Of a stretch of 64,000 nt of DNA, positions 49,792 to 57,051 are shown piece by piece; within the stretch, counting starts at the first letter, position 1; every line of letters starts with the position of its first letter. The notes under the pieces were generated by a model, which ran no database searches, was not told where the DNA came from, and was given only the letters and a program-made list of their open reading frames with translations. The stretch lies in assembly GCA_033764725.1 (NCBI GenBank), contig JANRIR010000005.1:62001-126000 (forward strand), given 5' to 3'. This stretch comes from RI-43 sp033764725. GTDB taxonomy: Bacteria; Pseudomonadota; Alphaproteobacteria; Caulobacterales; Aquidulcibacteraceae. Made by a program: the position numbers and the translations under genes.

Positions 49792-50483
49792 GGATCGCCG
49801 GCCGCGAACGGCGACCGCGCGTCCAGCCCGAACGACCCGCGCGGCGTGTCGTACTCGCCGACCAGAATTTCGTAGTGCAGATGCACGGGGATGGAATAGG
49901 CGGCCGTATTGCCCATCTGGCCGATGATTGCGCCGCGGCGCACGCTGGCGCCCACGTCCAGGCCTTCGGCGAAGGCGGCGAGATGCGCGTAGCGCGTGAA
50001 CACGCCGGCGCCGTGGTCGAGCACGATCATATTGCCGTAATCGTTGCGGTAGGTCTGCTCGCGCACGACGCCGTCCGCCGCGGCGTAGATCGGCGCGCCG
50101 TCGCGGCGATAATAATCGACGCCGCGATGCATGGAGCCGTTGCGCATCCCGAAGCCTGAGGACAGGCAGGCCCCGACCGTCGGCACGGCGGCCAGGCGCA
50201 CGCCGTTGATCGTCACGTCGCGCTGGAAATCGAGGACGACGCGGTTCGCGTCGGCCGCCGGCGCATTCGACACGCGCATCCCCGGGCACAGCGAGAGCGC
50301 CGCTTCGAACGGTTCGGCGTAGGACGGTTGCGGCGCTGCGGGCGGCGTGGGCCGCACGGTCGGCGTTGCGGTTGCCGGCGGCGGCTCGACGGCGACCGAT
50401 TTCGGCCCCGCTGGCGCGCACGCCGCGGCGAACGCGGCGACCGCCGCTGCGAGCGCGGCTCTTGCCCATGCCGATCGGCCCAT
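49788..50483 (-). CDS. M23 family peptidase (lipoprotein)
   Basis: This 231-residue peptidase has a lipobox-type signal (AAFAAAC, cysteine 22), a Pro-rich linker and an M23 domain. Zinc ligands are H119 and D123 (SMHRGVDYY) and H203 in the VHLHYEI motif (H201 is the partner histidine). M23 enzymes cut peptidoglycan peptides, or act as non-catalytic activators, so an intact metal site suggests a real hydrolase. It is anchored in the envelope. It is divergent from hisS over 151 bases. Confidence 0.9.
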   Translation of the reverse strand: MGRSAWARAALAAAVAAFAAACAPAGPKSVAVEPPPATATPTVRPTPPAAPQPSYAEPFEAALSLCPGMRVSNAPAADANRVVLDFQRDVTINGVRLAAVPTVGACLSSGFGMRNGSMHRGVDYYRRDGAPIYAAADGVVREQTYRNDYGNMIVLDHGAGVFTRYAHLAAFAEGLDVGASVRRGAIIGQMGNTAAYSIPVHLHYEILVGEYDTPRGSFGLDARSPFAAGDP

Positions 50484-50634
50484 CGCCCTGCCTCATTGGT
50501 TAATGCGCGGCTTGTTTCACGCCGGGATCGGCCTGACGGCAAGAGCGCGGGCCGCGACGTGAAAAGTGTTACGCCCGTTGCGTTGCAGCGCAGCACGGCT
50601 TGTCCTATCACCGCCGCTCGCCCGAAAGCCGGTC

Positions 50635-52062
50635 ATGTCCGCCGATACCCCGTTCCGTCCCAAAGCGCGCCGACCGCGCGGCCTCGCCGACCGGCGCGGG
50701 CCTACGCTGGCGGCCGAGCGCGCGCTCGTTGCGAAAATCTCCGTCATCTATGAGGCGTGGGGCTTCGAACCGCTGGAGACCAGCGCGTTGGAATACGCCG
50801 ACGCGCTCGGCAAATTCCTGCCCGACCAGGATCGCCCGAACGAGGGCGTGTTCGCGCTGCAGGACGACGACGAGCAATGGCTGTCGCTGCGCTACGATTT
50901 GACCGCGCCGCTGGCGCGCTTCGTGGCGGAGAATTTCGACGCGCTGCCGAAGCCGTATCGGCGCTGGGCCGCAGGCCCGGTGTGGCGCAACGAAAAACCC
51001 GGCCCCGGCCGCTTCCGCGAATTCTGGCAATGCGACGCCGACACGGTGGGGGCGGCGTCTCCCGCGGCGGACGCGGAAATGATCGCCATGGCGTGCGCGG
51101 CGCTGGAGGCGGCGGGGCTGCAGCGCGGGCGCTATGTCGTGAAATATTCGAGCCGCCGCGTGCTCGACGCCATCCTGCAATCGATCGGCGTGACGGAGAC
51201 CGATTACGCAGTGCGACTTGTCGTGCTGCGCGCGATCGACAAGCTCGACCGGTTGGGGGCCGACGGCGTGCGCGCGCTGCTCGGCGCAGGCCGCAAGGAC
51301 GAGTCCGGCGATTTCACCAGGGGCGCGGGGCTTGCGCCGGCGCAGATCGACGCGGTGCTCGATTTCTTTGTCGGCGCCGATGATCGCAATGTGCTTGAAA
51401 CGCATCGCGCGACATTGGCGAAGACGGGCGCCTATGAGGAATTGTCCGAGATCGCCGATGTCGTCGCGGCGCTTGGCGCGCAGGCGCAGCTGGATTTCTC
51501 CATCGTCCGCGGGCTCGAATATTACACCGGCGCCGTGTTCGAGGCGCAATTGATCGGCGCGGAAGGCGTGAACTTCGGCTCCATCGGCGGCGGCGGGCGC
51601 TATGACGATCTCGTGTCGCGCTTCAAGGGCCAGGCGATCCCGGCGACCGGATTCTCCGTCGGCGTGTCGCGGCTCGCGGCGGCGCTGGAGATCATGGCCG
51701 GCGATGCGCGCGCCGACGGGCCGATCGTCGTGCTGCCGTTCGATCCCGAAGGCATGGGCGATTGTTTCACTATCGCGCAAGAATTGCGCAGCGCCGGCTT
51801 CCGGGCGGAAGTCTATCTCGGCGGCGCCGGGCCGAAGGCGCAGCTCAAATACGCCGACAAGCGCGCTGCGCCGCTGGCGGTCATTCTCGGCGGCGACGAA
51901 CGCGCGGCGGGCCAGGTCACCGTGAAGGATTTGAAGCTTGGCGCCCGCCTCGGCGCGGAAGCCGGCGACGATCGCGACGCCTATCGCGCGGCGCAAACGC
52001 GCGTCCAGCAGACCATCCCGCGCAGCGAGCTGGTCGCCTTCGTGCGCGAGGCGCTGTCATGA
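50635..52062 (+). CDS. hisS: Histidyl-tRNA synthetase
   Basis: This 475-residue class II synthetase has the motif 2 region RRWAAGPVWRNEKPGPGRFREFWQCD, the histidine-specific SIVRGLEYYTGAVFE and the GGGGRYDDL motif 3 vicinity. The C-terminal domain (from about 380) binds the anticodon. The start ATG 50635 gives a typical N-terminus; a longer reading has no conserved content. It is the first gene of the hisS-hisZ-hisG operon. Confidence 0.95.
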   Translation: MSADTPFRPKARRPRGLADRRGPTLAAERALVAKISVIYEAWGFEPLETSALEYADALGKFLPDQDRPNEGVFALQDDDEQWLSLRYDLTAPLARFVAENFDALPKPYRRWAAGPVWRNEKPGPGRFREFWQCDADTVGAASPAADAEMIAMACAALEAAGLQRGRYVVKYSSRRVLDAILQSIGVTETDYAVRLVVLRAIDKLDRLGADGVRALLGAGRKDESGDFTRGAGLAPAQIDAVLDFFVGADDRNVLETHRATLAKTGAYEELSEIADVVAALGAQAQLDFSIVRGLEYYTGAVFEAQLIGAEGVNFGSIGGGGRYDDLVSRFKGQAIPATGFSVGVSRLAAALEIMAGDARADGPIVVLPFDPEGMGDCFTIAQELRSAGFRAEVYLGGAGPKAQLKYADKRAAPLAVILGGDERAAGQVTVKDLKLGARLGAEAGDDRDAYRAAQTRVQQTIPRSELVAFVREALS

Positions 52063-52084
52063 GCGCACACACACCGCAACCGTC

Positions 52085-52223
52085 TCCTTCTCCCCTTGTG
52101 GGAGAAGGTGGCGCGAAGCGCCGGATGAGGGGTGTGGGCGAAGCCCCTTTCAAGATTGCGCAAACACCCCTCATCCGTCTCGCCGCTGCGCGGCGATCCA
52201 CCTTCTCCCACAAAGGGAGAAGG
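52085..52223. repeat. REP-doublet palindromic element, copy 4 (inside the his operon)
   Basis: The plan is as in copy 1. The left variable stem is GGCGC-GAA-GCGCC and the right one CGCCGC-TGC-GCGGCG. It lies between hisS and hisZ, and its right arm (AAGGGAGAAGG) lies 15 bases before the hisZ start, so the GGAGAAGGTTGAGG ribosome site is partly made by the repeat. Confidence 0.9.
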
Positions 52224-52237
52224 TTGAGGGCGACGCC

Positions 52238-53371
52238 ATGACGGCGACCGACGCCCGCGCAGCCGCGCGCGCCGTGATCGCGGCGCTGGACCCGGTGTGG
52301 ATCGAGCCGGCGATCGTGCAGCCGGCGGCGCTTTATCTCGAGCTCCTCGGCGAGGACGTGCGCCGCCGCGCGCTGATGGTGCAGGACGACGACGGCGCCG
52401 AGCTGTGCCTGCGGCCCGACATGACCGTGCCCGCCCTGCGCGCAGCGCTCGCAGCCAAGCCGCGTCCCGCCATCGTGGCCTATGACGGCCCGGTGTTCCG
52501 CAAGCAGGCGGCGGGGTCGCTGCGCGAGGCGGAATTCATCCAGATCGGCGCCGAATGGCTCGGCCAGGACTGGGCCCCCGGCGCCGGGCCGGAGCCGGAG
52601 ATCGTCGCCCGCGCGCTGGAGGGCTGCCGCGCCGTGGGCGTCGAGCCGGCGCTGAAGCTCGGCGACGCGGCGCTGGTGCGCGCCTTCGTACAGGCGTGCG
52701 GGATCGCCGAGCCGTGGCAGGGCCGCGTCGTGCGGGCGGCGGCGAGCGCCGATCCCGCGACCCGTCTCGCCGCGCTCGCCCAGACCAGCGCGCCGCAGGC
52801 CGACGCTCTGGCGCGCGCCGCCGCCGCCATGGACGAAGACCATGCGCGCGGGCTGATCGACGACGTGTTGTCGCTGGCGGGGGTGACGGCGGTCGGCGGC
52901 CGCGCGGTGGAGGATATCGTCGCCCGCGTGCGCGCTCGCGCTGCCCAGAGCCGCGAAGCCGCGCCTTCGGCTGAAGCGCTTCGCCTTCTGGCGGCGCTGG
53001 TGGCGATCGATGCGCCGCTGGCCGAAGGCGTGGCCGAGATGGAGCGCCTGCTCGACCATCCCGCGCTCGTCGCGCGCGGGGAGGCGCAACGGGCCGCCGG
53101 GGCCGTGGTGGCGCAGCTCGCGGCGCTCGGCGCGCGGGTCGACCTGCCGGCGCAGACCCATTTCGCCCCGGCCCTGGCGCGCAATGTCGGATACTATGAC
53201 GGGCTGGTGTTCGAGCTTGAGCACAAGCCGCTCGGCGAGCGCGCGAGCCTTGGCGGCGGCGGGCGCTATGACGCGCTGGCGCGGCGCATCGGCGGCGACG
53301 CGGCCGTCTGCGGGGCGGGTTTCGTGCTGCGGCCGGAGCGCTTGGCGCAGGCGGCGGGGCGCGGGGCATGA
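52238..53371 (+). CDS. hisZ: ATP phosphoribosyltransferase regulatory subunit HisZ
   Basis: This 377-residue protein is a HisRS paralogue without synthetase activity. It keeps the class II fold (LCLRPDMTVPALRAALA, AYDGPVFRKQ) and the YYDGLVFELE and GGGGRYDAL motifs. HisZ forms a hetero-octamer with HisG and is needed for its activity in organisms with the HisZ-dependent system. It overlaps hisG by an ATGA junction, so the two subunits are made in step. The start ATG 52238 lies just after the palindromic repeat; reading further upstream translates the repeat. Confidence 0.93.
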   Translation: MTATDARAAARAVIAALDPVWIEPAIVQPAALYLELLGEDVRRRALMVQDDDGAELCLRPDMTVPALRAALAAKPRPAIVAYDGPVFRKQAAGSLREAEFIQIGAEWLGQDWAPGAGPEPEIVARALEGCRAVGVEPALKLGDAALVRAFVQACGIAEPWQGRVVRAAASADPATRLAALAQTSAPQADALARAAAAMDEDHARGLIDDVLSLAGVTAVGGRAVEDIVARVRARAAQSREAAPSAEALRLLAALVAIDAPLAEGVAEMERLLDHPALVARGEAQRAAGAVVAQLAALGARVDLPAQTHFAPALARNVGYYDGLVFELEHKPLGERASLGGGGRYDALARRIGGDAAVCGAGFVLRPERLAQAAGRGA

Positions 53372-54336
53372 GCGGCGATCTCATTCTCGCGGCGCCGTCC
53401 AAGGGCCGCCTGCAGGAACAGGCGGCGGCCTATTTCGCCGATTGCGGCCTGGCGATCGCGCAAGGGGCGGGCGATCGCGGCTACGCGGCGCGCATGCCCG
53501 CCTTGCCGGCGATCGATGTGCGGCTGGTGTCGGCAGGCGACATCGCCAAGATGTTGCGCGACGGCGAGGTCCATCTCGGCGTCACCGGCGAGGATGTCCT
53601 GCGGGAGGCCGATCCCGGGCTGGAGGCGGCGCTGCTGGTCAAGCCGCTGGGCTTCGGCCACGCCGATCTCGTGGTCGCCGCGCCGCAAAGCTGGATCGAC
53701 GTCACGACGATGGCGGATTTCGCCGATGTCTGCGCCGATTTCCGCGCCCGCACCGGGCGGCGCCTGCGGGTGGCGACGAAATATCTCCGCCAGGCGCGCG
53801 ACTTCATGGCCGCGCACGGGGTGGAGGATTACCGCCTCGTCGAAAGCGCCGGCGCCACAGAGGGTGCGCCGGCCGCCGGCGCCGCCGAGGCGATCGTCGA
53901 CATCACCACCACCGGGCGGACGCTGGCGGCCAATCACCTCAAGCCGCTGCAGGATGGGCTGATCCTCAAGAGCCAGGCGCATCTCGCCGCGAGCCGGCGT
54001 GCGCATTGGACCGAGGCGGGCTTCGCCGCGTTGGAGCGGCTGCTGGACGTGGTGGAGGCGCGCGGCCGGGCCAAGGCGATGCGGCTGTTGCGCCTCGCGC
54101 CGGGCCCGGGCGGGCCGGAGGCGATCCTGGAGCGCGCGGCCGCACTCGGCTGCCGGGTGGCGAGCGCCGATGCGGGGGCGATGCTGGAATTGTATTGCCC
54201 GACGGCCTCGGTGTTTTCGGTGTGCGCGGCGCTGCAGGAATTGCTCGGCGGCACGATTGGGGTGTTCGAAGCGGATTTCATTTTCGAGCGCCCGAACGCA
54301 CGGTTCGACCAGGTGCGCGCGGGCTTGCGGGCATGA
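53368..54336 (+). CDS. hisG: ATP phosphoribosyltransferase catalytic subunit HisG
   Basis: This 322-residue enzyme starts histidine synthesis by joining PRPP to ATP. It has the N-terminal LILAAPSKGRLQEQAAAYF and the PRPP-binding EAIVDITTTGRTLAANHLKPL loop. The classical HisZ-dependent short form is nearer 210-230 residues, whereas this protein is much longer. An extended form with HisZ is normal in alphaproteobacteria to my knowledge, but whether the C-terminal region is an ACT-like regulatory domain needs alignment. It is translationally coupled to hisZ. Confidence 0.93.
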   Translation: MSGDLILAAPSKGRLQEQAAAYFADCGLAIAQGAGDRGYAARMPALPAIDVRLVSAGDIAKMLRDGEVHLGVTGEDVLREADPGLEAALLVKPLGFGHADLVVAAPQSWIDVTTMADFADVCADFRARTGRRLRVATKYLRQARDFMAAHGVEDYRLVESAGATEGAPAAGAAEAIVDITTTGRTLAANHLKPLQDGLILKSQAHLAASRRAHWTEAGFAALERLLDVVEARGRAKAMRLLRLAPGPGGPEAILERAAALGCRVASADAGAMLELYCPTASVFSVCAALQELLGGTIGVFEADFIFERPNARFDQVRAGLRA

Positions 54337-54726
54337 ACGCGCGGAAAGCCGGCGGCGGGCTGTCAATTGTGCAATGCAGCAAATATTGTGCGGCGCACAA
54401 GTCGTTGAAACTGCGAGTGTATTCGACGCTTCATTCTGCGGCCGCACGCTGAATAGCGCTTGACTTAAAAGTGTCGTTTTTGTCAGGGTTTCGCCGCGAC
54501 GCCACGTGCGTCGCACGCGTTTGGGGAGGAGACGCCCTTAACAACAAGAACAACGAACGCGACACACCACAACAAGAAGAACGGCCGCGCCCGGGCCAGG
54601 GCGCGGCCGTCGTGTTTTCTGGGGCCGGAAGCCCCTCTGCAGGCGCCGCAGCGACACGGTGGCGCCGTGGCGATGCGCGGCTATGATCGCAACAAAACAA
54701 GCGAACGCGACCCCGGGAGGACAGGC
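54337..54726. other. 390-base intergenic region without a protein gene
   Basis: No convincing frame is present. It holds a 15-base palindrome (TTGTGCG-G-CGCACAA, 54386-54400), a TTGACT stretch near 54461, a small CGTGCG-T-CGCACG dyad (54505-54517), a GGGGAGGAG tract, an A/C-rich unstructured stretch and a strong terminator hairpin at 54581-54618. This could be the promoter region of the alcohol dehydrogenase, the end of the his operon, or a small RNA gene. Confidence 0.5.
54581..54618 (+). terminator. Strong terminator-like hairpin
   Basis: A perfect 12-base stem (ACGGCCGCGCCC/GGGCGCGGCCGT) with a GGGCCA loop is followed by CGTGTTTT. It ends the transcript of hisG or of a small RNA that would start near 54470. 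The short T-tract is displaced by CGTG, so termination is likely but not certain. Confidence 0.7.
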
Positions 54727-56880
54727 ATGGTGCGATCGATGTGGCGAGCGGCGGCGACGGCTGCGGCGCTCGGCCTTTTGGCGGCGTGCCAGCAGGGCGC
54801 AGACGGACCCGCGGCGGTCGACACCGCGCGCATCCTGGCGGCCGATTCCGAGCCCGGAAATTGGCTCACCCACGGCCGCACCTATGGCGAGCAGCGCTTC
54901 TCGCCGCTCGACCAAATCAATACGGAGAATGTCGGCCAGCTTGGCCTCGCCTGGACGTACGAATTGCCGGCCAATCGCGGCGCATCGGCCACGCCGATCG
55001 TCGTCGACGGCGTGATGTACGTGACCAGCGCGTGGAGCAAGGTCGCAGCGCTTAACGCCGAAACCGGCGAACAGCTTTGGATGTACGATCCCGAAGTGCC
55101 GCAGTCGCGCGGGCAATACGCCTGCTGCGACGTCACCAATCGCGGCGTGGCGGTGTTTGAAGGCAAGGTCTATGTCGCGACGATCGACGGGCGGCTGGTT
55201 GCGCTGAATGCAAACGACGGCTCCGTCGCGTGGAGCGTCGTCACCGTCGATCAGGCGCGGCCCTACACCATCACCGGCGCGCCCCGCGCGGCAAATGGGC
55301 TCATCTATATCGGCAATGGCGGCGCCGAATACGGCGTGCGCGGCTATGTCAGCGCCTATGACGCCGACGATGGCGCGCTGCGCTGGCGTTTCTACACCAC
55401 GCCCAATCCCGAAGGGCCTGACGGCGCAGCGTCCGACAGCGTGCGCGACGCAGCGCTCGCCACCTGGAACCCGACCGCCGGCGAATGGCGCCAATCGGGC
55501 GGCGGCGGCACGGCGTGGGATTCGATCGTTTACGATTCCGACAACAACACCTTGTGGATCGGCGTCGGCAACGGCTCGCCCTGGAACCGCCAGGTGCGCT
55601 CGCCCGACATCGCCGGGCGCAACAACGACAATCTCTATCTGTCCTCGATCGTGGCGGTGGATGCGACCACGGGCGCCTATAAGTGCCACTATCAGACCAC
55701 GCCGGGCGACACCTGGGACTACACCGCCACCCAGCACATCATGCTGGCGACGCTCACCATCGACGGGCGCGAACGTCAGGTCGCGATGCAGGCGCCGAAG
55801 AACGGCTATTTCTACGTGCTCGACCGCAGCGATTGCGCGCTGATTTCCGCCGCGCCGATCGCGCAGCAGACCTGGACCACCGGCATCGACCGCACGACCG
55901 GGCGCCCGATCGAAAACGCCGAAGCGCGCTTTGCGGCGGGCACGGCGGTTGTGCTGCCGTCGCCGTTCGGCGCGCACAATTGGCATCCGATGGCGATGAG
56001 CCCGGAGACCGGCTTCGTCTATATTCCCGTGCAGGAGCTGGCGCAGGATTTCACCACCGATAGCGCTTTCGTCTATCGCCCCGGCCGCTGGAACACGGGC
56101 ACGGTGCATGCCGGCCTGCCGAGCGACGCCGCAACGCGCCGCGCCATCGCGAACTCGATGCAGGGCTCGCTGCTCGCCTGGGATCCGGTCAATCAGCGCG
56201 AAGCCTGGCGCGTGCGGTTGAACGGGCCATGGAACGGCGGCGCGCTCGCGACCGCAGGCGATCTGGTGTTCCAGGGCACGGTCGACGGCCATATCGCGGC
56301 GTACAATGCGCGCACCGGCGAAAAGCTTTGGGATTTCGACAACCAAGCCGCCACGCTCGCGGGGCCGATGACCTATACGGTCGGCGACACGCAATATGTC
56401 GCCACGCTCGCAAGCTATGGCAGCGTGTTCTTTCTCGCCGCCGGCTTCGCCGCGCCGCGCGAAGGCGACAATCTCAACGGCCGCGTCAATGTCTTCCGCA
56501 TTGGGGGCAGTGCGACTTTGCCGCCGCGCAATTTCGTGCGCGCGGAAACGCCTCAGCCGCCGGCGCTGCGCGTGACGCAAGCGGTCTATCAGCGCGGCGA
56601 GGCGGTCTATGGGCAGCATTGCGGCGTCTGCCACGGGCCGGGCGTGATCTCCGGCGGCGTGCTGCCCGATCTGCGCCGCAGCGCGACGCTGCAGGACGCC
56701 GACGCCTGGCTCGCCACCGTGCACGGCGCGCGCGAGGCCAGCGGCATGCCGAACTTCACCCAGTGGATCAATGCGCGCGACGTCGAAGCGGTGCGCGCCT
56801 ATGTCGTGCGCCAGGCGCAGGCGCTTTATGCGGAAGAACAAGCGCAACGCAGCGGCGCCGGCGCGCAACGCGGGCGTTGA
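54727..56880 (+). CDS. PQQ-dependent alcohol dehydrogenase with cytochrome c domain (quinohaemoprotein)
   Basis: This 717-residue type II quinohaemoprotein dehydrogenase has a signal peptide with a lipobox (GLLAAC, cysteine 21), an eight-bladed PQQ propeller (about 40-595) and a C-terminal cytochrome c domain with CGVCH (C632, C635, H636) and axial-ligand-type methionine in SGMPNF. The vicinal disulfide over PQQ is C133-C134 (YACCDVTN). Neither candidate catalytic Asp (NNDNLYLS, AVDATTG) has Asp two residues later, so the calcium form is more likely than the lanthanide form. It oxidises alcohols or aldehydes in the periplasm. ATG 54727 follows GGGAGGACAGGC. Confidence 0.92.
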   Translation: MVRSMWRAAATAAALGLLAACQQGADGPAAVDTARILAADSEPGNWLTHGRTYGEQRFSPLDQINTENVGQLGLAWTYELPANRGASATPIVVDGVMYVTSAWSKVAALNAETGEQLWMYDPEVPQSRGQYACCDVTNRGVAVFEGKVYVATIDGRLVALNANDGSVAWSVVTVDQARPYTITGAPRAANGLIYIGNGGAEYGVRGYVSAYDADDGALRWRFYTTPNPEGPDGAASDSVRDAALATWNPTAGEWRQSGGGGTAWDSIVYDSDNNTLWIGVGNGSPWNRQVRSPDIAGRNNDNLYLSSIVAVDATTGAYKCHYQTTPGDTWDYTATQHIMLATLTIDGRERQVAMQAPKNGYFYVLDRSDCALISAAPIAQQTWTTGIDRTTGRPIENAEARFAAGTAVVLPSPFGAHNWHPMAMSPETGFVYIPVQELAQDFTTDSAFVYRPGRWNTGTVHAGLPSDAATRRAIANSMQGSLLAWDPVNQREAWRVRLNGPWNGGALATAGDLVFQGTVDGHIAAYNARTGEKLWDFDNQAATLAGPMTYTVGDTQYVATLASYGSVFFLAAGFAAPREGDNLNGRVNVFRIGGSATLPPRNFVRAETPQPPALRVTQAVYQRGEAVYGQHCGVCHGPGVISGGVLPDLRRSATLQDADAWLATVHGAREASGMPNFTQWINARDVEAVRAYVVRQAQALYAEEQAQRSGAGAQRGR

Positions 56881-56892
56881 GCGGCGCGGCGT

Positions 56893-57035
56893 CTCCTTCT
56901 CCCCTTGTGGGAGAAGGTGGCGCGAAGCGCCGGATGAGGGGTGTTTGCGAAACTCTTTGCAAGATTGCGCGAGCACCCCTCATCCGTCTCGCCGCGTTCC
57001 ACGGCGATCCACCTTCTCCCACAAGGGGAGAAGGG
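56893..57035. repeat. REP-doublet palindromic element, copy 5
   Basis: The plan is as in copy 1. The left variable stem is GGCGC-GAA-GCGCC, identical to copy 4; the right stem is the weaker CGCCG-CGTTCCA-CGGCG. It separates the alcohol dehydrogenase from the TonB receptor and so ends 17 bases before that gene. Confidence 0.9.
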
Positions 57036-57051
57036 GATATTCTGTCTTGAA

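Noticed and set aside
51938..53371. A HisZ with a 100-residue extension through the palindromic repeat
   Set aside because: The extension translates the repeat and the hisS 3' end in another frame; HisZ starts at 52238.
54538..56976. An 812-residue open frame on the minus strand
   Set aside because: It is antisense to the PQQ dehydrogenase, which has full domain support; long antisense frames are expected at this GC content.
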